Shown piece after piece: positions 25,351 through 35,300 of a stretch of DNA of 36,177 bases; positions within the stretch are counted from its first letter, which is position 1; each line of letters begins with the position of its first letter. Position numbers and translations under genes: made by a program. The notes beneath the pieces were generated by a model. That model saw only the letters and a list, made by a program, of their open reading frames with translations. It searched no databases and was not told where the DNA came from. The DNA comes from Campylobacteraceae bacterium (GTDB lineage: Bacteria; Campylobacterota; Campylobacteria; Campylobacterales; Sulfurospirillaceae), in contig JALUBH010000010.1 of the NCBI GenBank assembly GCA_027050775.1, forward strand, positions 282 through 36,458, written 5' to 3'.

Positions 25351-26175
25351 CTATTTCTTTTTCAATAAATGCACCAATGAGGAGTGTATGTCTGGATACT
25401 TAAACTCAAATCCACTGTTTTGAAGTGCCTTTGGATATACCTCTTTGGAGCCAGTTAAAATGACTGAGCCTTCTCCAAAAAGCATCTTTGCTACCATAAT
25501 CGGCAAAGGGAAAACTGTTGGTCTGTGAAGAATTTTTCCTATCGCTTTTGTATATGCAAAGTTCGTGATAGGAGTTGGAGAAACTGCATTAAACACACCG
25601 GCTAATCTATGTTGTATGACAAATTCGATTATCCTTAGCACATCTTCTATGTCTATCCAACTTGTCATCATGCTTCCATTTCCAATTGTTCCACCCAAAC
25701 CAAACTTAAAAGTAGGCAACATAGTTCCAAAGGCTCCTCCATCAATCCCTAAAACTACTCCAAATCTCAATATTGTTGTAGTCTTTTCACACTTATTGGT
25801 TTCGCTCTCCCACTCTTTTACCAAATATGCAAGAAAATCATCTGCATCCTCCTTGCAAGTCTCATCACAAGCTTTACCATCAGGATAAATACCTATAGCA
25901 GAGGCTGATATAAACTGATTGACGCCGCTTCTATTGATAGCATTTACGAGTTTATGCGTGGTATCTATTCGACTAGAAATCAATACTTTTTTATACTCTT
26001 CATCCCATTTTTGTACCACAGGTGCGCCGGCTAAATTTACAACTACATCGACATCTTCTATTTTTTCCAAGATTTGTTCTTCATTATCATCTCTGTTTAT
26101 AATCACATAATCTTCAAATCTTTTTTTTACATGTGAGCCTATAAATCCGCTAGAACCGCTTATCGCTATCTTCAT
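25351..26175 (-). CDS. TIGR01777-type NAD(P)-binding epimerase-like protein (YfcH/SDR39U1 family)
   Basis: The 274-residue protein starts MKIAISGSSGFIGSHV, a Rossmann GxxGFIG motif, with VVNLAGAPV and QFISASAIGIYPDG as family-specific motifs. Extended SDR fold without the usual YxxxK pair in the standard position, as is typical for YfcH-like proteins; no reaction is established for the family. ATG 26178 also exists one codon earlier, but AAGG spacing favours 26175. It is convergent with the thioredoxin-like gene, with no room for a terminator between them. It could act on a sugar nucleotide or in cell division as loosely proposed for relatives. Confidence 0.85.
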   Translation of the reverse strand: MKIAISGSSGFIGSHVKKRFEDYVIINRDDNEEQILEKIEDVDVVVNLAGAPVVQKWDEEYKKVLISSRIDTTHKLVNAINRSGVNQFISASAIGIYPDGKACDETCKEDADDFLAYLVKEWESETNKCEKTTTILRFGVVLGIDGGAFGTMLPTFKFGLGGTIGNGSMMTSWIDIEDVLRIIEFVIQHRLAGVFNAVSPTPITNFAYTKAIGKILHRPTVFPLPIMVAKMLFGEGSVILTGSKEVYPKALQNSGFEFKYPDIHSSLVHLLKKK

Positions 26176-26374
26176 CATTCGCCTTGCTTATGGTATTATC
26201 AACCTTAACGCGACAAAAATGTACAAGTTTAGGTATAATTTTGACAAGAATATCCAAGTTGCTCTTAAGAGAATTTTAAAAGACAGAGTTAATACATATC
26301 ACGGAGTTACAATTTTATTTTTTACAGTACAATTACGCGAAAATAGATTCCCCAAACCCATAAAGGAGTAGGTC

Positions 26375-26593
26375 ATGTTGCAGTGGATACTTGTCGCTAT
26401 TTTAGTTTATGTTGTTTATTATTTAATCAACAAATATGAAAAAAAATTAAATACTTTAAATGAGATTATTGAGATCAATAGATCAGAAATAAATGCAAAC
26501 AAATCAAAGCTGGATACTCATCATGAAAAAATCCAACGAAACAAACAAAAGATAGAACTTAACCAAGAAATTTTATCAAAACTCAAGGATTGA
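26375..26593 (+). CDS. small membrane-anchored coiled-coil protein, unrecognised
   Basis: The 72-residue protein begins with one transmembrane helix (MLQWILVAILVYVVYYLI) followed by a charged helix rich in Glu, Asn, Lys and Ile at heptad spacing (NEIIEINRSEIN, then IQRNKQKIELNQEIL). The expected topology is N-terminal anchor with a cytoplasmic coiled coil. AAAGGAG lies 6 bases upstream of the ATG, and a good terminator follows, so it is probably a real monocistronic gene. I do not recognise the family. Membrane scaffolds or phage-type Rz-like proteins have similar outlines, but nothing around it points to either. Confidence 0.7.
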   Translation: MLQWILVAILVYVVYYLINKYEKKLNTLNEIIEINRSEINANKSKLDTHHEKIQRNKQKIELNQEILSKLKD

Positions 26594-26601
26594 TTCCTTT
26601 T

Positions 26602-26638
26602 AGCCGCACTCATATTCATAAGGTGTGGCTATATTTTT
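26602..26638 (+). terminator. rho-independent terminator after the small coiled-coil gene
   Basis: AGCCGCAC (26602-26609) pairs with GTGTGGCT (26623-26630), eight base pairs with one G-U, and is followed by ATATTTTT. It lies 9 bases after the stop. Confidence 0.75.
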
Positions 26639-26851
26639 GCTACTTTTCGTAACATATCTAAAAATAGTCAAAATACTCTAAGCATTATCAAAATCCCTAT
26701 ATCATCGCTATAAAAACTAATTTTAAAAGCTTTTATAGAAAAATTTATAAAAGAAAAAATACTATATTTAAATCCAAATCGATGAAAATGTGTTATTATA
26801 GTTATATTGAGATTAAAGTAATACTTTTAGTAATGCTTGAAGGAATATATC

Positions 26852-27073
26852 TTGGCTAAAATGAAATACTCAAATGAAGTTATAAAAAGTGTTATAAAGA
26901 AGAATCAAACCAAAAGAGAAATTTCACAATTAAGCATAAAAATAGATAAAAAATTAGACCTTGCCCTGCAAACCCTTAGTTATAAACTAAACATATCAAA
27001 AAACAGACTAATAGAAGATATATTATACGAGAGCGGGATCATAGAAGAGGTTGAAGAGAGTTATTGTGGCTAG
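26852..27073 (+). CDS. ribbon-helix-helix-like small protein, unrecognised
   Basis: The 73-residue product (TTG start at 26852; AAGGA at 7 bases) contains ISQLSIKIDKKLDLALQTL, then LNISKNRLIEDILYESGI. This fits a CopG/MetJ-type ribbon-helix-helix, a short basic strand followed by two helices with a turn. Such proteins are DNA-binding repressors and often antitoxins. A possible alternative start at ATG 26861 leaves the strand and helices intact. Its stop overlaps the next gene by 8 bases, so the two are translated together. No exact family is recognised and the fold is inferred from pattern only. Confidence 0.65.
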   Translation: MAKMKYSNEVIKSVIKKNQTKREISQLSIKIDKKLDLALQTLSYKLNISKNRLIEDILYESGIIEEVEESYCG

Positions 27074-27722
27074 ATTCCCCATAAAACAAAATGTGATAAA
27101 TGCAACTATTAAAGGTATAAACAAAGCAAAAGAAAATTTTTTGCATTGGACAAATGATAGGCTATACCTCTCATACGCACCAGCAAAAATGCTTAGCATA
27201 CATGTAGCGCAGGAGATAGCAAAAATCAAAAATGCGCCTGAAGTTTTTATAGATGCTACTATTTCGGATATTTTAAGGTGCTCTTTAAAAGATAGAAAAG
27301 CTTTTTTAGAATATATGGATAAAAATTCTTTAAGTGAAGGGCTCTTCAGTATAACTTTAGATGAAAGATTTAAACATAAAGATGATAACGATTCTATATC
27401 AAGAGTGATTATTTCTATAAAAAATGGTATAAGAAATATAAAAACAGAATATCTAAATGAGATAACAAGAATTTGCAAAATGTTAAATTCCAGTAAAGAT
27501 GAAGAGTCCACATTAGAATATGGATTAATTGCATTTTATACCGACTTACCAAAAAGTGCTAAAAAAAAATTGTCTGTAAGAATTCCCCTAATAATAGAGA
27601 GTTTCAATGAAGTAGTACAAAAATATCCAAACTTAAAATCAAGCTTTCAAGATAGTGGCATACATGAGATAAAAGATGTAGGAGAGTGGAGCACAGGAGT
27701 ATACATAATCGAAAGAGTTTAG
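27066..27722 (+). CDS. unrecognised 218-residue protein encoded with the RHH-like gene
   Basis: The start is GTG 27066 (MARFPIKQNVIN), overlapping the upstream gene by 8 bases; a TTG at 27051 has its ribosome-binding-like AGAGG directly abutting it and is unlikely. The protein is soluble and Lys-rich, with no signal peptide or transmembrane helix. The middle reads LYLSYAPAKMLSIHVAQEIA and VFIDATISDILRCSLKDRKAF, then FSITLDERFKHKDD. The C-terminal part is helical, ending GEWSTGVYIIERV. I do not recognise the family. Position next to an RHH-like gene is compatible with a toxin-antitoxin or regulator-effector pair; nothing in the sequence shows a known toxin fold. Confidence 0.7.
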   Translation: MARFPIKQNVINATIKGINKAKENFLHWTNDRLYLSYAPAKMLSIHVAQEIAKIKNAPEVFIDATISDILRCSLKDRKAFLEYMDKNSLSEGLFSITLDERFKHKDDNDSISRVIISIKNGIRNIKTEYLNEITRICKMLNSSKDEESTLEYGLIAFYTDLPKSAKKKLSVRIPLIIESFNEVVQKYPNLKSSFQDSGIHEIKDVGEWSTGVYIIERV

Positions 27723-27754
27723 AGAGAGATAAAACTATCTTTCTCTAAACTTTT
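27718..27754 (+). terminator. hairpin overlapping the stop of the unknown gene, before livK
   Basis: A 14-base-pair stem (27718-27731 with 27736-27749, one G-U) closes a four-base AAAC loop and includes the TAG stop. It is followed by CTTTT only, so it may be a partial terminator. It lies 34 bases before the livK start. Confidence 0.6.
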
Positions 27755-27782
27755 CAAAAAGTAAAAATTCAAAGGAGACTGT

Positions 27783-28910
27783 ATGAAAAGAAGATTGTTA
27801 AAATTAGCTACATCTATCGTAGCTACAAGCGCATTAGTCGCATCCCTAAACGCAGCGGATGTCATAAAAATAGGTGTTCAAGCACCAATAACCGGAAAAT
27901 ATGCCAATGAAGGACAAAGCATAGACAATGGTGTCAAACTCGTAGTTGCTCAATACAACGCAAACGGAGGCGTATTGGGTAAAAAACTCGAAGTTATCAG
28001 TTGTGACGATGAAGGTGTAGCTCAAAAAGCAGCAATTTGTGCTAGGAAATTAGTAAATGCCGGGGTTCTAGCAGTCATTGGTTCATATACATCAGGTGCT
28101 ACAGAAGCGGCTCAAACTACATATTACAGAAATGGTGTGCTTCAGACAAGTGACGGCACAAGTGACTCTTTGACTAAGCACAAATATTGGACTTTCTTTA
28201 GAAACTCTTTTCCAAACAGTGCTGAAGCAGAATTTACTGCAAAATATTTTGTAAATGTTAAACACTATAAAAGAATAGCTATTATCTCGGACTACTCAAG
28301 TTATGCGACTGGTTTAGCAGATGCAACTGTCAAAGCTCTAAAAAAGTTAAATGGAAATATCATTTATAGAGGTAAAATCAAATCAGGAACGCAAAATTTT
28401 ACAGCAGTTCTTACAAAGATAAAATCAATGAACCCGGATGTTATCTATTTTAGCGGATACTATAACGACGGCGGACTCCTAAGAGCTCAACAAATCCAAC
28501 TAGGCATCAAAGCAGACTTCGTCGGAGGCGACTCAAATGACAATCCTGACTTCATGAAGCTAGCAGGCAGCAGTGCAAAAGGAACTTATCTTATCAATGT
28601 TCCAACTCCAGATATCCTTCCGTATGATATAGCTAAAAAATTCCTAAAAGATTACAAAGCAAAATATGGAATGATGCCGGCATCTATCTGGACCTTACTA
28701 AATATAGATGGCTTAAGAGCTATATTGCATGGAATAAAAGAGACAAAAAGCACTAATACTAAAAAAATCTCAAACTACCTCCATACTCTAAAAAACTTCC
28801 CTGGTATCACAGGTCCTATAACATTTAGAAGTGATGGAGAAAGAATCGGTGGTGGATACATGACATATGAAGTCCAAGGCGATAATAGCTACAAGATAGT
28901 ATATAAATAA
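27783..28910 (+). CDS. livK: periplasmic substrate-binding protein of a branched-chain amino acid ABC transporter
   Basis: The 375-residue type I periplasmic binding protein has a Sec signal peptide (MKRRLLKLATSIVATSALV, cut near SLNA-AD) and then IKIGVQAPITGKYANEGQS, the first strand of the Leu/Ile/Val-binding fold. GVLAVIGSYTSGATEAA and GVLQTSDGTSD follow at the ligand cleft. It delivers ligand to the LivHM channel. AAAGGAG precedes the ATG. It is first in the liv operon, 10 bases before livH. Relatives bind Leu, Ile, Val, but also amides, urea or aromatic amino acids, so substrate is inferred only. Confidence 0.92.
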   Translation: MKRRLLKLATSIVATSALVASLNAADVIKIGVQAPITGKYANEGQSIDNGVKLVVAQYNANGGVLGKKLEVISCDDEGVAQKAAICARKLVNAGVLAVIGSYTSGATEAAQTTYYRNGVLQTSDGTSDSLTKHKYWTFFRNSFPNSAEAEFTAKYFVNVKHYKRIAIISDYSSYATGLADATVKALKKLNGNIIYRGKIKSGTQNFTAVLTKIKSMNPDVIYFSGYYNDGGLLRAQQIQLGIKADFVGGDSNDNPDFMKLAGSSAKGTYLINVPTPDILPYDIAKKFLKDYKAKYGMMPASIWTLLNIDGLRAILHGIKETKSTNTKKISNYLHTLKNFPGITGPITFRSDGERIGGGYMTYEVQGDNSYKIVYK

Positions 28911-28920
28911 AAGGGATACC

Positions 28921-29823
28921 ATGGATATATTTCTACAGCAACTCATAAATGGTTTGACAGTAGGAAGTTTATATGCATTGGTCGCACTGGGTTACACGAT
29001 GGTTTACGGGGTTATGAAGCTTATCAACTTCGCCCACGGGGACCTCGTGGCCCTCTCTGCCTTTGCAGGACTTACGATTTATGTGGAGATTTTTGGCGAA
29101 GGAAAAAACTCATTATTTGTAGTTTTGAGTGTTTTTGTCATCACCGCATTAATCATAGCCTTCGTTGGTGTTCTTCTTGAGCGCCTCGCTTACAGACCTT
29201 TAAGAACGGCACCAAGACTTAGTGCAGTTGTTTCTGCATTGGGAGCTAGTCTTGTTATACAAAACTCCATCATGTTGATTTGGGGACCAAATATGAAGAT
29301 TTTTCCGTCAAATCTATTTCCATCAACTATTTGGACTTTGCATGGAGTCGTTTTCACTTTTACACAAGTCATGATTATGGGTATATCTGCCTTGCTCATG
29401 GTGGGTCTGTATATCTTTATAAATAAAACTAAGATGGGCACAGCCATAAGGGCAACAGCCATCGACCAAGATGCCGCAAAATTGATGGGCATAAATGTAA
29501 ATAGGGTCATCATGACTATATTTATCATCGGCTCCGCCCTAGGAGCAGTAGCTGGGCTTTTTATAGGTATCAACTATAGAGGAATCACATTTGACATGGG
29601 TTGGATGTATGGCTTAAATGCTTTTGTCGCAGCTATCATGGGAGGTATCGGCAATATTCCGGGAGCCATGTTAGGAGGCATACTGCTTGGACTGTTTAAT
29701 GCCATGATAAGCGGATATATCTCTAGTGAATGGGCTGAAACATTTACATTTGTATTGCTGGTGGTCATACTGATTTTTAGACCAACAGGAATACTTGGCG
29801 AAACTATAGCGGAGAAGGTATAA
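28921..29823 (+). CDS. livH: branched-chain amino acid ABC transporter permease LivH
   Basis: The 300-residue inner-membrane permease begins LLINGL-type sequence (here MDIFLQQLINGLTVGSLYAL) followed by GYTMVYGVMKLINFAHGDLV, the LivH signature. GLNAFVAAIMGGIGNIPGAM near the C-terminus contains the EAA-like loop that docks the ATPases. About eight hydrophobic segments are seen. AAGGGA lies upstream. Its stop overlaps the livM ATG by one base (TAATG). Confidence 0.93.
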   Translation: MDIFLQQLINGLTVGSLYALVALGYTMVYGVMKLINFAHGDLVALSAFAGLTIYVEIFGEGKNSLFVVLSVFVITALIIAFVGVLLERLAYRPLRTAPRLSAVVSALGASLVIQNSIMLIWGPNMKIFPSNLFPSTIWTLHGVVFTFTQVMIMGISALLMVGLYIFINKTKMGTAIRATAIDQDAAKLMGINVNRVIMTIFIIGSALGAVAGLFIGINYRGITFDMGWMYGLNAFVAAIMGGIGNIPGAMLGGILLGLFNAMISGYISSEWAETFTFVLLVVILIFRPTGILGETIAEKV

Positions 29824-30770
29824 TGAGACAGTCATATAAAATAGCTATCGTTTTTTTAATAGTCATGGGATTTTTTCCACTCTTTTCAAATTCATCCTGG
29901 CTGGCAGTCGGCACAACATTTCTCATCTACTCGGTAGTCGCTTTTTCACAAGACATCATACTCGGACGAGCTGGAGCTTTTCAGATGGGGCATGCTCTGT
30001 TTTTTGGGCTTGGAGCTTATGCTACAGCTATATTAAATGTGCATTTTGGTGTTCCTATCATCTATACTTTTATCCCTGCAATCCTCATACCGCTCATTAT
30101 GGCGATAGTTCTAGCAGGTCCGATTATACACCTCAAAGGAGACTATCTTTTAGTAGCTACTATTGGGTTTAATATCATATTTATACAAGTTATTCAAAAT
30201 GATGTATTTGGTCTCACAGGAGGTCCAAACGGTATATTTGGTATAGATGTCGTTAGAATATTTGGCGTAGAGTTTATGTCGCAAACTGCGATTTATTATA
30301 TGTCATTTATACTGCTTACCTTGACTCTGCTTATCATGAGAAATCTTGATGCGAGCAAATACGGGAGAGCGATGTTTTATATCAACAAAGATGATATCGC
30401 CGCACAAAGTATGGGTATAAATGTAAGATACTACAAACTATATGCCTTTGCACTCGGCTCTGCCATAGCAGGAGCAGCAGGAAGTATGTTTGCTATCCAG
30501 TACTCGGCAGTTTCACCAGAAGCTTTTAATGTTGTCCAATCCATCATGTTCTTTACGATAGTTTTGGTCGGTGGTTCAGCTTCACTGCCTGGAGTCTTGA
30601 TAGGAACATTTGTCATGTTTGTTTTGCCTGAAATTTTTAGAGAATTTGCTACTGCAAGATATCTAGTGTTTGGATTAGCGATGATTTTAACCATGATTTT
30701 AAGACCAAGAGGAATTTGGCCTGTAAAATTTGGCAATATACCAAATTATCTTAAAAAGGATACAAAATGA
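29823..30770 (+). CDS. livM: branched-chain amino acid ABC transporter permease LivM
   Basis: The 315-residue permease partners LivH. After a short N-terminal hydrophobic region it has SQDIILGRAGAFQMGHALFF, the LivM GxxSLGHaxf-like motif, then GDYLLVATIGFN and NDVFGLTGGPNGIFGI. The ATPase-docking region contains AAQSMGINVRYYKLYAFALG. Length is close to the shorter members of the family. It overlaps livH by one base and livG by four bases (ATGA), so translation is coupled through the operon. Confidence 0.93.
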   Translation: MRQSYKIAIVFLIVMGFFPLFSNSSWLAVGTTFLIYSVVAFSQDIILGRAGAFQMGHALFFGLGAYATAILNVHFGVPIIYTFIPAILIPLIMAIVLAGPIIHLKGDYLLVATIGFNIIFIQVIQNDVFGLTGGPNGIFGIDVVRIFGVEFMSQTAIYYMSFILLTLTLLIMRNLDASKYGRAMFYINKDDIAAQSMGINVRYYKLYAFALGSAIAGAAGSMFAIQYSAVSPEAFNVVQSIMFFTIVLVGGSASLPGVLIGTFVMFVLPEIFREFATARYLVFGLAMILTMILRPRGIWPVKFGNIPNYLKKDTK

Positions 30771-31540
30771 GTGATTACTTACTAGAAATCAAAGATGTAT
30801 CCAAATTTTTTCACGGTCTTGTAGCCATAGATGATTTGAGTATGAAAGTGAAAAAGGGTCAGATTTATGGAATCATAGGACCAAATGGGGCTGGAAAAAC
30901 TACACTTTTTAACTGTATAACAGGATTATATACTCCTGAAAAAGGAGAAATCATCTGGGAAGGCAAAAAGATAAACGGTATCGCTCCATATAAGATTGCA
31001 GAGCTTGGTATTTTAAGAACTTTCCAAACTATAAGACTGTTTTCCGAGATGAGCGTAGCTGAAAATATCATGTCGGGCAGACATATAAAATCAAACCAAA
31101 AATGGTACAACGGTATCATACATACACCATCCATGAAAAAAGATGAAAAGAAAAATTGGCTAAAAGTCGGTGAATTGATGGACTTTTTTGAACTTAGCAA
31201 ATACGCTACAACGCCAGCCGGCGACCTATCTTATGGACTTCAAAGAAGAATCGAGATGGCAAGGGCTTTAGCGGCTGAACCAAAACTTTTGATTCTTGAT
31301 GAACCGGCAGCCGGACTAAATGAAAACGAAACGATAAAACTCGCCCAAACCATACGAAAAGTGAGAGATCAAGGTGTCACTATCTTGATGATAGAGCACG
31401 ATATGGATATGGTCATGAGCCTATGCGAATACATAACAGTCATCAACTTTGGCGCCAAGATAAGCGAAGGTGAGCCATCATTTGTACAAGATGATCCTGT
31501 TGTAATTGAAGCATATATCGGAAGCGATGAGGATGAGTAA
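30767..31540 (+). CDS. livG: branched-chain amino acid ABC transporter ATP-binding protein LivG
   Basis: The 257-residue ATPase has Walker A GPNGAGKTTLFN, a LivG-type insertion after the Q loop (FQTIRLFSEMSVAENIM), signature LSYGLQRRIEMARAL, Walker B LLILDEPAAGLN and H-loop IEHDMDMVM. The GLN in the D loop and the C-terminal extension VQDDPVVIEAYIGSDED are typical of LivG. It works as a heterodimer with LivF, whose ATG overlaps its stop by one base. Confidence 0.95.
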   Translation: MSDYLLEIKDVSKFFHGLVAIDDLSMKVKKGQIYGIIGPNGAGKTTLFNCITGLYTPEKGEIIWEGKKINGIAPYKIAELGILRTFQTIRLFSEMSVAENIMSGRHIKSNQKWYNGIIHTPSMKKDEKKNWLKVGELMDFFELSKYATTPAGDLSYGLQRRIEMARALAAEPKLLILDEPAAGLNENETIKLAQTIRKVRDQGVTILMIEHDMDMVMSLCEYITVINFGAKISEGEPSFVQDDPVVIEAYIGSDEDE

Positions 31541-32262
31541 TGAGTGAAAATAAAAATTTATTGGAAATCAAAAACCTACATGTAAGCTATGGAGCAATAA
31601 AAGCAATAAAAGGTATAGATATACATGTAAAAGAGGGTGAAGTTGTAGCGATCCTTGGTGCAAATGGAGCTGGCAAGACAACCACTCTTAGAACCATAAG
31701 CGGACTTCTTAGATCAAATTCCGGAGAGATTATATTTGACGGCAAAGAGATTACCAAAACTCCGGCACACGATATAGTGAGTCTTGGCATGAGCCACTCA
31801 CCAGAGGGAAGACGAGTTTTTGGAACACTCAGTACCGAAGAAAATCTTTTGATGGGTGCTTATGTTTTGAAAAAATATGACCAAAAAGTATTAGACTGGA
31901 TATATGAAATTTTACCAAGGCTAAAAGAGAGAAGTGGACAATTAGCAGGAACCCTTAGCGGAGGAGAGCAACAGATGCTGGCAATTGGTCGTTCCATCAT
32001 GAGCAATCCAAAGCTTCTGATACTTGATGAACCTAGTCTTGGATTAGCTCCTGTTTTAGTTAAAGTAATTTTCAAAGCCATAAAAGAGATAAGCAAAACC
32101 GGGGTTACGGTTTTGCTAGTTGAGCAAAATGCAAAAGCCGCTTTAAAATTAGCGGATCGTGGGTATGTGCTAGAACTTGGAAAGATATCATACGAAGGAA
32201 GTAGTGAAGAGCTACTAAATTCTAAAACTATTCAAGAGGCGTACTTGGGAAAGAAAAAATAG
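31540..32262 (+). CDS. livF: branched-chain amino acid ABC transporter ATP-binding protein LivF
   Basis: The 240-residue ATPase has Walker A GANGAGKTTTLR, SPEGRRVFGTLSTEENL (the LivF-specific PEGR motif), signature LSGGEQQMLAIGRSIM, Walker B LLILDEPSLGLAP and ending EAYLGKK. This is the standard LivF length. It is the last gene of the operon and is followed 15 bases later by a strong hairpin terminator. Confidence 0.95.
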   Translation: MSENKNLLEIKNLHVSYGAIKAIKGIDIHVKEGEVVAILGANGAGKTTTLRTISGLLRSNSGEIIFDGKEITKTPAHDIVSLGMSHSPEGRRVFGTLSTEENLLMGAYVLKKYDQKVLDWIYEILPRLKERSGQLAGTLSGGEQQMLAIGRSIMSNPKLLILDEPSLGLAPVLVKVIFKAIKEISKTGVTVLLVEQNAKAALKLADRGYVLELGKISYEGSSEELLNSKTIQEAYLGKKK

Positions 32263-32276
32263 AGAGTTATCTTAAA

Positions 32277-32313
32277 GAAGATGTCCTCCCCGCAAAAAGT
32301 GGACATCTTATTT
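32277..32313 (+). terminator. rho-independent terminator after livF
   Basis: AAGATGTCC (32278-32286) pairs perfectly with GGACATCTT (32301-32309) around a 14-base loop, followed by ATTTGTTT. It separates the liv operon from putA. Confidence 0.7.
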
Positions 32314-32378
32314 GTTTACACAAACCATAAGATACTCAAATATGATTTAAAATAAAATTAAAATTGAGGAAAGAGACT

Positions 32379-35300
32379 ATGTTAGAAAACAAAGTTGTGA
32401 TGAATCGAGCCATTGCTTTAGCAGAAAAATGGCAACGAAGGGCAGATGAATTGGTGAGTGATTTTGATAAAAAATTTCATATCAAAATGAATAAAATGCT
32501 TACACATCCAAAAGATAAAGTTTTGTTGATTGAACTTATGGATCAATCTTTTAGAACAAAAAACAATAAAAGAGTAGCAAACCAAATAGAATACCTCTTT
32601 GATAAGTATGGAATGGCTTCATTTTTCACTACAAGTGAGAGATTTTTGGTATTTTTATTTTTAAATGCTGGGATTTACCTACCGGATATCTCTATACCTC
32701 TATTTATAAAAAATATCAGAGAAGATACCAAAACAGTTGTGATTAAAGGAGAAGAAGATGTTTTTAATGCACACTTGCAAAAGAGAAAAAAAGAGGGAAC
32801 TAGAGTAAATGTCAATGTTATAGGTGAAGTCGTTTTAGGCGAAGAAGAAGCGGAAACTAGAATGCTAAAATACCTAGAGCTTCTCACAAATCCTAATGTT
32901 GATTATATCTCTATCAAAATTTCCACACTCTTTTCGCAGATAAATGCCCTATCTTATGAAGATACGATAGAACAACTTGTTACAAGACTAAGTCGTATAT
33001 TTACTCAGGCTAAAAAGTATAGTTTTACAAATTCAAAAGGCAAGCAAGAGAACAAATTTATAAATCTTGATATGGAAGAGTATCGTGATTTGGCATTGAC
33101 ATATTATGCTTTTACAAGAACACTATCTAAGCCTGAATTTAAAGATTTTTATGCCGGTATCGTTCTTCAGGCCTATCTTCCTGACTCTCATCTATGGCAA
33201 AAAAAGCTAATCGAATTTGCCAAGAAAAGAGTTGATGAAGGCGGAAGTCCTATCAAAATGCGTCTTGTAAAAGGTGCAAATATGGAGATGGAAGATACAG
33301 AAGCAGCTCTTAGAGGCTGGAAAAGTACACCTTATCATAAAAAGATAGATACAGACAGTAACTATAAGATAATGGCAGAGTATGGTATGAGAAAAGAGCA
33401 TATAGAGTATGTTCATCTTGGTATCGCTTCACACAATCTTTTTGAGCAGGCTTATGCTTATGAGCTCGCAAAGGAGTATGGAGTAAACGAATTTCATACG
33501 ATGGAGATGCTTGAGGGCATGAGTGAGTCTGCTAGACTTGCTATCAAAGAGATTAGTCATGATTTGATACTCTATGCACCAACTGCCAAAAAAGAGCAAT
33601 TTACAAATGCTATCGCTTATCTTGTTAGAAGATTGGATGAAAACACCGGAAAAGAAAACTTCATAAGATACTCTTTTGGATTAAAAGTCGGTTCAAGTGA
33701 TTGGGAACTATTAAAAGATATGTTTGTCAAATCTATAGAAAATACAAAAAATCTTTTTATCGGCTCTAATAGAAAACAAGATAGACTAAATGAAGACTGG
33801 AGTAATTTCAAAGGAAGCAGTTATCTAACAAGTGAATTTAAAAATGAACCTGACACCGATTTTATACTTCCAAATAATAAAATTTGGGCTAAAAATATAA
33901 AAGAAAAATGGATGAAAAACTCCGATTATAAACCACAAATAACTCCTGTGGTTGTTGGTGGGAAAGAGATTATAAAAGGCAGAGAGACAAAAAAAGCGAT
34001 AGATAAATCACTACTAAAAGAGGGAGTGGTTATAGGAGAGTTTGCACTTGCAAACGCAAATGATTTAAAAGATGCAGTTAAAATCGCAAAAGATGATGTT
34101 GACGGTTGGAGAAGCATGAGCATTGAGCAAAGGCATAAAATTTTATGTGATGTTGCAAATGTACTTAGAGAAAGAAGAGCTGATTTGATTGGCATCGGTG
34201 CTGCTGAAGTAGGAAAAGTTTTTGGCGAAACAGATGTTGAAGTAAGTGAAGCGATAGACTTTTTAGAGTTTTACGGACACGCAAGCAGATATTTTGAGGC
34301 ATACAAAAATCTAAAATTCAAAGGCAAAGGAGTTGGAGTAGTCACCCCTCCTTGGAATTTTCCTGTTGCTATTCCGTTAGGCGGGCTAGCTGCCATCCTG
34401 GCTTCGGGTAATACTGCCATCATAAAACCGGCAAGCGCAGCTGCTCTTACCGCCTATGAGTTGTGTAAATGCTTTTGGGATGCAGGAGTAAGTAAAAATA
34501 CTCTCCAATTCGTCCCATGTCCCGGCAGTTTGGCTGGTGAGCATCTCATAACAAATAAAGATGTGAATTTTGTGATTTTAACAGGCGGAGAAGATACTGC
34601 ATACAAGATGTTAAAAACCAGACCAAACCTCTTTTTGGCTGCTGAAACCGGTGGAAAAGATGCTACTATAGTTACAGCCATGAGTGACAGAGAACAAGCC
34701 ATCAAAAATGTAGTTCATTCTGCATTTTCAAACAGCGGACAAAAGTGTTCTGCTACATCACTTTTGATACTCGAAGAGGAAGTTTATAATGACGAAAGTT
34801 TTAAATCAGCCTTGGTGGATGCTGCAAAGAGTATGGCAACAGGTTCAGTTTGGAATTTTGTAAACAGAATTGGAACTTTAGCAAATCCGGTGGGTGGAAA
34901 CCTCAAGAAAGCAATAGAATCTCTCCAAGAAGGAGAAAGCTGGGCGCTTAAACCTGAGTTTGCAGATGAAAATGAATACATGCTAAAACCCGCTATAAGA
35001 TGGGGCGTAAAAGATGGAAGTTTTTGTCATATGAATGAACTTTTTGGACCCGTTTTGTCCGTCATGAAAGCCAAAGATCTTAAAGATGCCATAGATATAG
35101 TAAACAAAACAGGATATGGACTGACCTCAGGCTTAGAGTCACTTGACGCAAGAGAGATTGAGTATTGGAGAGAAAATATAAAAGCCGGAAACCTATATAT
35201 AAACAGAGGAACAACAGGAGCGATAGTCTTAAGACAGCCTTTTGGAGGCATGGGAAAATCAGCCATAGGAGCAGGTAGAAAAGTAGGAATTCATAACTAT

